Origin: Anaerolineaceae bacterium
Lineage (GTDB): Bacteria; Chloroflexota; Anaerolineae; Anaerolineales; Anaerolineaceae
DNA: 64,000 nucleotides
Assembly: GCA_002702705.1 (NCBI GenBank)
Contig: PABH01000069.1
Coordinates: 1 to 64,000 of the forward strand
Direction of reading: 5' to 3'
This document shows positions 33,967 through 42,528 of the stretch, piece by piece (within the stretch, counting starts at the first letter, position 1; every line of letters starts with the position of its first letter). The notes below the pieces were generated by a model. It searched no databases. It worked only from the letters and a program-made list of their open reading frames with translations, and was not told where the DNA came from. The position numbers and the translations under genes are program-made.

Positions 33967-34615
33967 ACCTTTAACTGAACCGTTGCCATCCAACGGATTG
34001 TTATATTTTATGGATGGCCAATTTTTGTTTCGTTATAAAGAACGCGGTGGGGCGGAGATCTCCAAATATCTCACGATGGATGATGTAGCTGCGGCCTTTG
34101 TGCAGGTGGAGCAGGACAGCGGGTGGATGCCTGCGGGTGTGCTGCGGGTTGGCACCAGCCAGCAAGGGCGCTGGTACGTTTACAGCGCACCAGCTCAAAA
34201 GGTGACCATTACGGTACCCCCGGCAGAACGGCTGACGATCCCGATTCCACGCACGGTCATGTTAGGGATTGGCACAAAGTTTTATATTTGGGCGTTAAAA
34301 GAGACCCATTTTAACCCGAATGCAAAAGCCTACCATGCGCCATTCTCAAATGTCCACGCGGATGGATTGATTTGTTGGGGCAGGGCAAAAACCGCGGAGG
34401 TTGATGCCAAACATGCCCGCCGGATTTGGGATGACTTTTTTTATGCCAATTTTAATAATGACCTGAGTAATAAAAAATCGGTCAAACATCCAGCGAACGT
34501 CCTGGAAATGCTGCGCAGTTTACACGACGAGAACAAAAGAAAATACCCGGTGGCTGACCTGGTGGAAACCAGAGAAACCATTGGGCAGGCCATTGACCGG
34601 AAGGTGAGGAATTAA
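33959..34615 (+). CDS. PRTRC protein B-like, E2-like protein
   Basis: The 218-residue protein contains YHAPFSNVHADGLICWG with Cys139 at the place of the E2 active cysteine, the most conserved part of PRTRC protein B. The N-terminal strands (LLYFMDGQFLFRYKERGG) also fit. E2-like proteins accept the activated ubiquitin-like modifier from the E1. The gene ends directly before the JAMM gene. Confidence 0.78.
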   Translation: MIKPLTEPLPSNGLLYFMDGQFLFRYKERGGAEISKYLTMDDVAAAFVQVEQDSGWMPAGVLRVGTSQQGRWYVYSAPAQKVTITVPPAERLTIPIPRTVMLGIGTKFYIWALKETHFNPNAKAYHAPFSNVHADGLICWGRAKTAEVDAKHARRIWDDFFYANFNNDLSNKKSVKHPANVLEMLRSLHDENKRKYPVADLVETRETIGQAIDRKVRN

Positions 34616-35212
34616 ATGTTTGTTGATTATCAATTTGTAAATTCAGATATGCTGCCATCAATGGGAAGTAAGTTATATCAATACCTGGTGGCAGCCAATG
34701 GGATCTTTGTGCGAGCCTGGCGGCCTGGGATGGATGCTTTGATTCCCGTGTCCGGATTGGCGCAGCCAGTGCGGGGATTGCGCCCGTTGAAACCCTTTCT
34801 ACGGATCGAGAAGATGGTCCCGGCGTTGATGGTGGCACGCATGTTTGAAAAAGCCTATCGCGCGGGCAGAAAAGAAATCTTGTTTTATCTGAGCCGGTCC
34901 GATATCTGGAAATTACAGGTGCCCGATCAAAACCAGAGCGGCGCGGCAGTTTCCCCGGTGGATCCTTTCAGCGGCGGGGATGTGATCCTGGAGGTCCATT
35001 CCCACCATTATATGAGAACCTTCTTCAGTAAAACGGACGACCACGAAGAACAGGTTGGTTTTCGGCTGTATTCGGTGATTGGTGATTTTGGACGGCAGCC
35101 CAGTATCTTAACCCGGGTTGGAATCTATGGAAATTTTTATAATATTCCCAGCCGGTGGGTGTACGAATTTCCGCGCGGCCTGGTGGATGGATTGGAGAAG
35201 GACCATGCTTGA
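34616..35212 (+). CDS. PRTRC protein A-like JAMM metalloprotease
   Basis: In the 198-residue protein the JAMM zinc site is complete: E126-V-H128-S-H130, then seven residues, S138-x-x-D141 (HSHHYMRTFFSKTD). This matches PRTRC protein A. Such peptidases remove or process ubiquitin-like modifiers. The ATG follows the preceding stop without a gap, and its end overlaps the ThiF gene by 8 bp. Confidence 0.82.
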   Translation: MFVDYQFVNSDMLPSMGSKLYQYLVAANGIFVRAWRPGMDALIPVSGLAQPVRGLRPLKPFLRIEKMVPALMVARMFEKAYRAGRKEILFYLSRSDIWKLQVPDQNQSGAAVSPVDPFSGGDVILEVHSHHYMRTFFSKTDDHEEQVGFRLYSVIGDFGRQPSILTRVGIYGNFYNIPSRWVYEFPRGLVDGLEKDHA

Positions 35213-36035
35213 TTTGGATTATCATCATGCCAGAAAATTATTACTCACCACGGATGTACAGATTGTAATCTCCCTGGTGGGCTGCGGTGGAACGGGGTCA
35301 TGGTTGGCCCCGGCTGTGGTGCGGGTGGCCAAAAAACTGCTAGATGAAAACAAGGATGTGCAGGTTTATTTTATCGATCCGGATTTTGTGGAAAAGAAAA
35401 ACGTGTACCGCCAAAATTTTTGTGAAGCGGAGATTGGGTTAAACAAAGCCATCACCCTGGCGAATCGTTACGGCCTGGCCTGGGGTGTGCCGGTGCGTGC
35501 GGTGGCCAAAGCCTTTCAGCCGGGCATCTTCAACCGAACCCCATATACCTTGATGCTCCTGATCGGCTGCGTGGATAACGCCAGCGCCAGGGGTGTGATT
35601 CACGGCTTTATTAATGAAAAACACGGGCGGTATAAATCTATGTGGTGGTTGGACTGCGGCAATGAAGAATCAGCGGGGCAGGTGCTGTTGGGCTGCGGGG
35701 GGAAGTTGGAAAAGGATGACTTAAAGCTGCCCGGTTTCTGCGGCTGGCTGCCTGGTCCCGGCGTGCAGCATCCGGATCTGCTGGATGTACAATTTAAGGA
35801 TTTGGAGTCCTTATCCTGTGCGGATATGGCAATGCAGGACAGCCAGGGTATGGCGATCAACCAGCGCATTGCAGCCGAAGCAGCCGATTACCTGGTGCGA
35901 ATGCTGATCACCAAAGATTTGCGGAAGATGGCAACTTATTTGGACCTCGAATCTGGCAGTACAAGATCGAAGTATATTACCGATGAGAATTTGGGTGTGA
36001 GTGTTTCTACGGAAACGGTGGAGGAATTGCATTGA
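35205..36035 (+). CDS. PRTRC ThiF family E1-like enzyme
   Basis: The start is the ATG at 35205 (MLDLDYHHAR); a longer frame from 35118 lies within the JAMM gene. The 276-residue protein has the nucleotide-binding loop GCGGTGS (26-32), FIDPDFVEKKNVYRQNF with the Arg/Asn that complete the adenylation site, and LSCADMAMQDSQGMAINQ, where the Cys is placed as in PRTRC ThiF proteins. The family adenylates the C-terminus of a ubiquitin-like protein. Confidence 0.85.
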   Translation: MLDLDYHHARKLLLTTDVQIVISLVGCGGTGSWLAPAVVRVAKKLLDENKDVQVYFIDPDFVEKKNVYRQNFCEAEIGLNKAITLANRYGLAWGVPVRAVAKAFQPGIFNRTPYTLMLLIGCVDNASARGVIHGFINEKHGRYKSMWWLDCGNEESAGQVLLGCGGKLEKDDLKLPGFCGWLPGPGVQHPDLLDVQFKDLESLSCADMAMQDSQGMAINQRIAAEAADYLVRMLITKDLRKMATYLDLESGSTRSKYITDENLGVSVSTETVEELH

Positions 36036-36241
36036 TGGAACATACCACGGACAATCAACCAATTTTGGAAAAAATAGCCAATGCTTTTGGATTAACATTT
36101 GAGATTTTATCGCAGTTATTTGAATTGATTCGGATTGTTCGTGAATATGGGTATGGCAGCGTCACCATCACGATCAAAAAAGGACAGGTCTATAACCTGT
36201 CCTATACGGTTGAGGGGGAGCCGAAGCGGTTAACATCATGA
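36035..36241 (+). CDS. Small protein, DUF2292-like
   Basis: The 68-residue protein's ATG overlaps the ThiF stop (TGATG). The C-terminal half, YGYGSVTITIKKGQVYNLSY, is the short beta-hairpin pattern seen in DUF2292 proteins. Function unknown. It is the last gene of the cassette. Confidence 0.55.
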   Translation: MEHTTDNQPILEKIANAFGLTFEILSQLFELIRIVREYGYGSVTITIKKGQVYNLSYTVEGEPKRLTS

Positions 36242-36404
36242 GATTTTTATAACAAAAGTTAGTCGAATATAAAAACAACTTGACGATATTCTTTATACAT
36301 CTATAATTGTTAACAACTTAGAAGCTTTCATATTATGTGAGAGTGGGGTAATTAAAAAACTTTATTTATAAAATTCTTTAATATGATTATGACTAGGTGA
36401 AAAG

Positions 36405-37424
36405 ATGGCGAAAAAAGAATTTCATGTAATTTTTAAAGAAATAATAAACAGTAAGACAAAACCTGAATCTACAGAATATGAAATTAAAGAGAGTTTCAGT
36501 TATTCAGCGATGGATAATTACTTAAAATATTTTGCGAGTTTTGCAAACAATAGAGGCGGATACCTTATTTTTGGTATTACAGATAACATGGATTTGGTAG
36601 GAATGAATGAAAAATCTTTAAATTTTTTTTCTCGCTTAGATCCGGAGAGATTAACAAATGAAATTAATGTTCATTTTATGCCAAGTATTAATGTTTCCCA
36701 TTATATATGGGAATATAACAAAGCCAATTTTGGTGTTTTTGAAGTTTTCGAAGTTAAAGATAAACCTGTAATAACTGTAAGAGATGCAAAAGATGTACTT
36801 AAAGAAGGAGAAATATATTTCAGATATTCAGGCAGGTCAGAAAAAATTAAATATGGAGAATTAAATAGCATAATCCAACTGAGGATTCAATCAGTAAGTG
36901 ACAAATGGTTAAGGTTTATGGAACGCGTTGCAAAAATTGGAGTTGAAAATGCGTTTGTTTTTGATGCTAACCAAGTTAATATTGATGATGATGGAATTCG
37001 AATGTTTATTATTGATGAGAATTTGGCAAATCAAATTGAATTTATCAAACAAGGAGAATTTGTTGAAAAGGAAGGCGCTCCAACAGTAATGTTGATAGGT
37101 GAAGGGGAAGTACGAGGACAACAAATTGTTAATAAAAAAGTTGAAACGATAATAGAGACTAATATTTGGGATAAGTATCCTTATTCTTTTAAAGAGATGT
37201 GGAATATTCTAATTGAAAGAAATCCAAGAATTAAACAAAATTTATTGCACAAATATATTAGGGAGAACAAGATCAAAGATAACCCAAATTTTAGTGGGTA
37301 TAATTTTAGAAGTAAAGAACACCAAGAGGAGTACTTAAGGACAGGTAAAACGAAAGGACCTATGGTATCAAATTATAATGAAGAGGCTATCAAATTATTT
37401 GATGAAGTGTTTCGAAAGCAATAG
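36405..37424 (+). CDS. AlbA_2 (Schlafen-like) domain protein, AT-rich cargo
   Basis: In the 339-residue protein, residues about 20-150 carry the AlbA_2 pattern: EIKESFSY, LKYFASFANNRGGYLIFGI, GEIYFRYSGRSEKIKY. The C-terminal part has a helical domain of unknown type (NIWDKYPYSFKEMWNILIE). AlbA_2 proteins bind nucleotides or nucleic acid and are common in defence and regulatory genes. Much lower GC than the genes around it and its own spacers suggest separate acquisition, placed just before the late promoter. Confidence 0.75.
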   Translation: MAKKEFHVIFKEIINSKTKPESTEYEIKESFSYSAMDNYLKYFASFANNRGGYLIFGITDNMDLVGMNEKSLNFFSRLDPERLTNEINVHFMPSINVSHYIWEYNKANFGVFEVFEVKDKPVITVRDAKDVLKEGEIYFRYSGRSEKIKYGELNSIIQLRIQSVSDKWLRFMERVAKIGVENAFVFDANQVNIDDDGIRMFIIDENLANQIEFIKQGEFVEKEGAPTVMLIGEGEVRGQQIVNKKVETIIETNIWDKYPYSFKEMWNILIERNPRIKQNLLHKYIRENKIKDNPNFSGYNFRSKEHQEEYLRTGKTKGPMVSNYNEEAIKLFDEVFRKQ

Positions 37425-37458
37425 AAAACACTGAAAAACAGATTAAAAAATTATTTTA

Positions 37459-37486
37459 TTGAAAATGTTTTCTAATTTGATATAAT
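37459..37486 (+). promoter_or_regulatory. Late promoter
   Basis: TTGAAA (37459-37464), a 16-bp spacer and a perfect TATAAT (37481-37486). The expected start near 37493 lies only about 13 bp before a strong terminator, so readthrough must be controlled. Confidence 0.75.
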
Positions 37487-37505
37487 ACATTTAACGAACG
37501 GCAGT

Positions 37506-37541
37506 AGACCGTCGCAAATCTTTTTGCGGCGGTCTTTTTTT
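37506..37541 (+). terminator. Leader terminator of the late operon
   Basis: AGACCGTCGCAAA (37506-37518) pairs with TTTGCGGCGGTCT (37523-37535) apart from one G-U, and eight Ts follow. It stands between the late promoter and the first late gene, the place of tR' in lambda. Confidence 0.85.
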
Positions 37542-37564
37542 GTTAATTTTCCCGGAGGTAAAAA

Positions 37565-38014
37565 ATGAATACAAAACGATTGGTTAAAAGTGTGCTGCTG
37601 GTGTTGGTGCTGTTGGTGGTGTTTGTGGTCCCGGTGTTTGCTCAGGCAAGTGGTCCCCCCGATACATCTACCGTTTCTGTAGAAACGGTAAGTGATTCAA
37701 TATTCGGTGCTTTGGCCGTCATCATCGCTTTGGCCTTTTTGGTGGAAACCCTGGTGGAAGCCCTCTTTGGCCGCATCGCAGACCAGATTCCAACCCTGGC
37801 GGTTTATAAGTGGTTATTGATCTATATCGCGGTATTGGTGGGTGTTTTAGGAGCTTTTGTATACCAATTTGATCTGATCTATTTACTGAGTATCTATATG
37901 CTGTCACCGGTGCCAAAGACCATGTTTGGGATCGTGATCACCGGGGTGAGTATTGGCATGGGTGCCGGGTATCTTCACCAGTTTGTATCCAAGTATTTTC
38001 CACAACAATCTTAA
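37565..38014 (+). CDS. Multi-helix membrane protein at the head of the late operon (holin candidate)
   Basis: The 149-residue protein has a signal-type N-terminus ending FVVPVFAQA and three further hydrophobic segments (ALAVIIALAFLVETLV, LIYIAVLVGVLGAFVY, MFGIVITGVSIGMGAGYL). A CCCGGAGG ribosome-binding site precedes it. Position as the first late gene and the hydrophobic profile fit a holin-like or tail-associated membrane protein; the assignment is tentative. Confidence 0.6.
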   Translation: MNTKRLVKSVLLVLVLLVVFVVPVFAQASGPPDTSTVSVETVSDSIFGALAVIIALAFLVETLVEALFGRIADQIPTLAVYKWLLIYIAVLVGVLGAFVYQFDLIYLLSIYMLSPVPKTMFGIVITGVSIGMGAGYLHQFVSKYFPQQS

Positions 38015-38023
38015 GGGGGCATA

Positions 38024-38434
38024 ATGCCTGGAGATACCACCATGATTCCTGAAACCGTCTGGCAGCAGATCCCCGCGCTGGTGCTTTTTGTAGTGTTTAT
38101 TCTGGCAGCCTCGGCCGGATTGTGGAAAGCGTTTAAAGAATACCGCACATGGCAGGCAGAAGAAGCCGAAAAACAGCGAAAATGGAATGAAGAACAGGGC
38201 AAAAAGCGGGATGAATTTCAAGAAAATTTGACAATCCAAAACCAGCGATTTATTGGGGAGCTGCAGCAGGATCAAGCCAAAAGCACTGAATTGTTAAACC
38301 AGGGCATTTTGTTGGTGTCCGGAAAGATCGATCTGGTTACCAAGAAGTTGGATGAACACCACCGCTTTACGGAAAAGGAGATCGAGCAGATCAATAAATG
38401 GCGTAATGGCATTGATAAACGGGGGATTGAATAG
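38024..38434 (+). CDS. Membrane-anchored coiled-coil protein (lysis-related candidate)
   Basis: In the 136-residue protein, one transmembrane helix (IPALVLFVVFILAASAGLW) is followed by a long charged coiled coil (residues about 45-135). The layout is that of phage inner-membrane lysis accessory or spanin-like proteins. It ends 1 bp before the HNH gene. Confidence 0.6.
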   Translation: MPGDTTMIPETVWQQIPALVLFVVFILAASAGLWKAFKEYRTWQAEEAEKQRKWNEEQGKKRDEFQENLTIQNQRFIGELQQDQAKSTELLNQGILLVSGKIDLVTKKLDEHHRFTEKEIEQINKWRNGIDKRGIE

Positions 38435-38435
38435 G

Positions 38436-38852
38436 ATGCCATCACGCACCCTGAAACCCTGCACGTACCCCGGCTGTGATCAGCTGGTGAAGAGCGGCCG
38501 CTGTGAAGCCCACCAGCAGCCGCGCGTGATTCAACGTGACCCGGAACGTCAGCGGTTGTATGGGCGTAAGTGGCAGAAACGCCGCGCTGCCCATCTGGCC
38601 AAACATCCCTGGTGTGAGCTCTGCCTGGCGGATGGAATCTATACCCCTGCTACCGATGTGCACCACACCATTCCGCACCGCGGCGATGTCAAACTGTTCT
38701 GGTCCAGTCCCTTGGAATCGCTTTGCCATTCCTGCCACTCGCGCGAGACCGTTCGAGAGGGAGGGGGGGCTCAAAAAGTTTTGAACAAGGGGATGTCAAG
38801 CGCAGGGGTAGAGCGACGCGAAAAAAATTCCCAATGTGAGAAATTCCGTTAA
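38436..38852 (+). CDS. HNH endonuclease
   Basis: The 138-residue protein begins with a zinc-binding segment (CTYPGCDQLVKSGRCEAH) and then the HNH core: CELCLADG, DVHHTIPHRGD and LCHSCHSRET. In HK97-like phages an HNH nuclease next to the terminase is needed for DNA packaging. The start at 38436 fits the end of the previous gene. Confidence 0.88.
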   Translation: MPSRTLKPCTYPGCDQLVKSGRCEAHQQPRVIQRDPERQRLYGRKWQKRRAAHLAKHPWCELCLADGIYTPATDVHHTIPHRGDVKLFWSSPLESLCHSCHSRETVREGGGAQKVLNKGMSSAGVERREKNSQCEKFR

Positions 38853-38853
38853 T

Positions 38854-39453
38854 ATGCCAGCCCGTAAACCTAATTCACTTAATCGAAGACATAATACGGC
38901 CGCGGAGAACCAGGCCAGAATCGATGCTGAATCTGCGATGACGCCAGAATCGGATTTATCCATGAAAGTACCGTCAAAGCTGAACAATCACCCGATTGCA
39001 CAGAAAGCCTGGAAGAATCTGATCGGGCTTTACAACGAATTAGAAGGGGCAATCGTCAGCGCGTTGGATTTTGATTTGTTAGTGGATTACTGCCTGATGA
39101 TGGAGCAGGCTGCAGAATTGGACCAAATGAGAAAAGAGGCCGTTTTTGCAGTGGAACTTTTGAAGAATCTGAGAGACCAGCAAATAAAAAATGAGGATCT
39201 CGAAAAGGCAGAGCGGACAGCTGCAAAAATGGCACCAGCAATTGAGTTAGTAGCAAAGATCGATGCTCGTGTTGATGGAAAGCGGAAAGAACTGAACAAA
39301 ATGCGGACCTACTTATATTTGACGCCGCGTTCCAGGGCCGGGGTATCACCCAATAAAAAAGAAGAGGATCAGCAGGAAATGGACCCAATGGCGATGCTGT
39401 TGGGAGAAGTAACGGATTATGTGAACGGCGAGAACGGTGATCAGGATAAATGA
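38854..39453 (+). CDS. Terminase small subunit (P27 type)
   Basis: A 199-residue protein that begins MPARKPNSLNRRHNTAAENQ and is helical throughout, with WKNLIGLYNELEGAIVSALD typical of P27-family small terminases. An upstream GTG at 38836 would add six residues. It overlaps the large-subunit gene by 4 bp. It recognises phage DNA and regulates the packaging motor. Confidence 0.8.
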   Translation: MPARKPNSLNRRHNTAAENQARIDAESAMTPESDLSMKVPSKLNNHPIAQKAWKNLIGLYNELEGAIVSALDFDLLVDYCLMMEQAAELDQMRKEAVFAVELLKNLRDQQIKNEDLEKAERTAAKMAPAIELVAKIDARVDGKRKELNKMRTYLYLTPRSRAGVSPNKKEEDQQEMDPMAMLLGEVTDYVNGENGDQDK

Positions 39454-41087
39454 AGCGAATACTCTATTTTTTAATCATATTTTCCTTGATATTTGGACAG
39501 TTGGGGGCGGCCATGTTTTCTGATGCCCATGCTGACCGTGCTGTTAATTTCTTCCACCTGCTGAAGCACACCAAAGGCAAATTTTACGGCCAGCCCTTCT
39601 CCCTCTTACCCTGGCAAAAACCGATCATCCGGGACGTTTACGGCACATTAAAGGATGATGGAACCCGCCAGATCAAGTTTGTCTATTTAGAAATCCCTAA
39701 AAAGAACGGAAAATCAGAAATCGGGGCCGGTGCCGCTTTGTACCATTTATTTGCCGATGGCGAGCGTAACGGGGAAGTGTACGGCTGTGCTGCCGATCGT
39801 GCCCAGGCATCCATTATTTTTGATGTGGCCGTGGATATGATCGACCAGCTACCCGCGTTGAAAAAACGGGCTAAAGTGATTGCCAGCAAAAAACGAATAA
39901 TCGATAAAATCTCGGGTACCTTTTACCAGGTGCTTTCCGCGGAAGCCTTCACCAAACACGGCCTGAATGCCAGTGCCGTTATCTTTGACGAACTGCATGC
40001 CCAGCCCAACCGGGATCTGTGGGATGTAATGACCTTTGGCGCCGGGGATGCCCGCTCGCAGCCTATCTGGTGGGTGATCACCACCGCAGGTGACGATCCG
40101 GATCGGGTTTCGATTGGTTGGGAACAGCACGAATATGCCCAAAAAATATTGGCCGGTGAAATCATTGATCCAACCTGGTACCCGGTCATTTACGGTTATG
40201 ACGGGGATGATATTTATAACGAAAATAACTGGGCCGTCGCAAACCCCAGCCTGGGTGACACCATCACCCTGGAATCAGTACGGGAAGCCGCAGCCAAAGC
40301 CAAGATCAAACCAGCCGATGAAAGGCTGTTCCGCTGGTTGCGCCTGAATCAATGGATCACCAGTAAACTGACCACCTGGCTGCCGTTGGATCTGTTTGAT
40401 AAAACCGTAGGGGATTGGAATCAATCGGAAATGATTGGTTTGGATTGTTATTTGGGGGTGGACCTCTCCAGCACAACCGACTTAACCGGGTTGGCTTTGG
40501 TGTTCCCTCCCCAAGGAAAACTGTTGGAATGGCGGGTATTCTGGTATGCCTATATCCCCAAAGAAGGCATGTTGGACCGAATCACCCGGGACCATGTGCC
40601 CTATGACGAATGGGAACGGGAAGGCTGGATCACGGCCACAGATGGGGACACAGTTGATTACACCGTCATTGAAGAGAAGATCCTGGAATTGGCCAAAATC
40701 TACAACATCATTGAAGTCGATGCTGATATGCACTTTGCCATCATGCTCACCCAGCGGTTGGAAAAAGCAGGCTTAACCTGTGTTGATATTCCCCAGACCT
40801 ATCTCAACATGACCAGCCCGATCACCCAGACAGAAAAACTGGTGCGGGATGGCCAAATTACCCACCCGAATGACCTGGTAGCCCGCTGGTGTTTTGGTAA
40901 TACCAGTGTGGCCAAAAACGGGAATGATAACGTCAAATTTGTGAAGGAATCCAAGGGAAAAACCGTTATCCGCACAAAACGGATTGACCTCTCTGTGGCC
41001 TGGATCAATGCCATGAGCCGGGCCTTACTTTACAAAGGCAGCACGGATCTATCAGCCCGCATATTAAGTGACGATTGGGGTATGTAA
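39450..41087 (+). CDS. Terminase large subunit (HK97 type)
   Basis: The 545-residue protein has an ATPase domain with LEIPKKNGKSE (Walker A variant), AVIFDELHAQ (Walker B) and WWVITTAG (coupling motif), and a nuclease domain with the catalytic Asp residues in GVDLSSTTDL and VDADMH. Typical opening FFHLLKHTKGKFYGQPF is present from about residue 35. The first 20 residues (MKRILYFLIIFSLIFGQLGA) are unusually hydrophobic. An alternative ATG at 39513 would remove them but lacks a good ribosome-binding site. It pumps DNA into the prohead and cuts it. Confidence 0.92.
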   Translation: MKRILYFLIIFSLIFGQLGAAMFSDAHADRAVNFFHLLKHTKGKFYGQPFSLLPWQKPIIRDVYGTLKDDGTRQIKFVYLEIPKKNGKSEIGAGAALYHLFADGERNGEVYGCAADRAQASIIFDVAVDMIDQLPALKKRAKVIASKKRIIDKISGTFYQVLSAEAFTKHGLNASAVIFDELHAQPNRDLWDVMTFGAGDARSQPIWWVITTAGDDPDRVSIGWEQHEYAQKILAGEIIDPTWYPVIYGYDGDDIYNENNWAVANPSLGDTITLESVREAAAKAKIKPADERLFRWLRLNQWITSKLTTWLPLDLFDKTVGDWNQSEMIGLDCYLGVDLSSTTDLTGLALVFPPQGKLLEWRVFWYAYIPKEGMLDRITRDHVPYDEWEREGWITATDGDTVDYTVIEEKILELAKIYNIIEVDADMHFAIMLTQRLEKAGLTCVDIPQTYLNMTSPITQTEKLVRDGQITHPNDLVARWCFGNTSVAKNGNDNVKFVKESKGKTVIRTKRIDLSVAWINAMSRALLYKGSTDLSARILSDDWGM

Positions 41088-41260
41088 TGAAAAAATTCCT
41101 GGATGATATTTTGATTTTGATCGGCTGTGTTCTGGTGGTGTATGGAGTCTCCCTGATTTATATTCCTGCTGCCTGGATTACGGCCGGTATTTTGTTTGTT
41201 GCTTTTGGGGTTTTGTTTGGGATTGGTAATGAAAAGAACACAAATAAGGAGGCAGAATGA
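41087..41260 (+). CDS. Two-helix small membrane protein between terminase and portal
   Basis: The 57-residue protein is MKKFLDDILILIGCVLVVYG followed by a second helix and an acidic tail. Its ATG overlaps the terminase stop (TAATG), and its end overlaps the portal start by 4 bp, so expression is tied to them. Function unknown. Confidence 0.65.
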   Translation: MKKFLDDILILIGCVLVVYGVSLIYIPAAWITAGILFVAFGVLFGIGNEKNTNKEAE

Positions 41261-42528
41261 TCATCAGTCAATTATTTGGCCCGAAGAATCAACTCCCGGC
41301 ACCGCCTGCCGCGGTGGTACCGCAGACAACACATTCCATGTATAACCCATTTGGACAGCGGACCGTATCCGGAAAACGTGTTTCCGCGGAAACAGCAAAA
41401 AAAATCGCCACGGCCTACCGCTGCGGCAATATCCTCTCGGATGATATCGCCTCCATGCCGTTCCAGGTGTTTCAAAAAATCGGTAAAAAGATCGAACAGG
41501 TCTCTCCGGATGTGATCACCCGCAATACATCCTATTTGATGGAGATCCAGCCAAACCGCTGGATGACCCCGTTCATCTTCAAAAAGACGGCCATTTTATG
41601 GCTGTTGTATTGGGGAAATTCTTATATTTGGGAACCGGCGGGTAATTTTCGCGAGTTTTTCATCTTACCAGCTGACCGGACTTACCCCGTTTTTGATGAG
41701 AGCGGAAACCTTTGGTACAAAACATTTTTCCCCAGCGGCAAAGAAGAGACCATTCCCTGGGTGGAGATCACCCATCTGATGATCAACTCCACGGATGGGG
41801 TATCCGGGCGGTCGGTTTTGACCTATGCGGCCGAAACAATGGGGCGCCAGCTGGGTGCCCATGAAACCCAGAATCGAATTAACGGCAACGGCCTGAACCC
41901 GGCTGGAATTATCTGGGTGGAAGGTGAGATTGCGGATCCCAAAGCCCGGAAAAAATTAAAAGATGAATACATGAAAGAAATTTACGGCAGTGAGAACGCT
42001 GGCGGCATCGCTGTTTTTGATGACACGATTGGAAAATTTGAAAAAGTGACCATGAATCCTACGGATGCCCAGTTCCTGGAATCAATTGAAGCCACAGATT
42101 CAGAGATTGCCAACTTCTTTGGCATGCCGCTTTACAAACTGAACATGGGCAAACAATCCTACCAATCCAATGAGCAGCAGAATCTGGACTATTTACGAAC
42201 CACCCTCAATCCATACCTGGTGCAGTGGGAACAGGTTGCCAGAATCCGCTGGATCAAAGCCCAGCAGCAAAACTATACCTATATGCGATTCGTACGGGAC
42301 GCCATCCTTCAGACGGATGCCAAAACCCGATCAGAAATCACCAGAAATCGAATTTTATCCGGACAACTTACCCCGAATCAAGCTCTGCAAATTGAAGATA
42401 TGAGCCCGTATGACGGGGGAGACCGGCATTATTTCCCATCCAATATGGCTGTTATTGAAGATGACGGTTCACTGGTTGCAGCAACCGGAGCCGGGCAGCA
42501 AATTACCTTAAATGGAGGTGTTTCATGA
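41257..42528 (+). CDS. Portal protein (HK97 type)
   Basis: The 423-residue protein shows the family landmarks: KKIATAYRCGNILSDDIASM near the N-terminus, LLYWGNSYIWEP, MGKQSYQSNEQQNLDYLRT and EQVARIRWIK near the C-terminus. Twelve copies form the ring through which DNA enters the head. It overlaps both neighbours by 4 bp. Confidence 0.93.
   Translation: MIISQLFGPKNQLPAPPAAVVPQTTHSMYNPFGQRTVSGKRVSAETAKKIATAYRCGNILSDDIASMPFQVFQKIGKKIEQVSPDVITRNTSYLMEIQPNRWMTPFIFKKTAILWLLYWGNSYIWEPAGNFREFFILPADRTYPVFDESGNLWYKTFFPSGKEETIPWVEITHLMINSTDGVSGRSVLTYAAETMGRQLGAHETQNRINGNGLNPAGIIWVEGEIADPKARKKLKDEYMKEIYGSENAGGIAVFDDTIGKFEKVTMNPTDAQFLESIEATDSEIANFFGMPLYKLNMGKQSYQSNEQQNLDYLRTTLNPYLVQWEQVARIRWIKAQQQNYTYMRFVRDAILQTDAKTRSEITRNRILSGQLTPNQALQIEDMSPYDGGDRHYFPSNMAVIEDDGSLVAATGAGQQITLNGGVS

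Noticed and set aside
35118..35204. N-terminal extension of the ThiF protein
   Set aside because: It lies within the JAMM gene and gives a non-family N-terminus; the ATG at 35205 gives the expected start.
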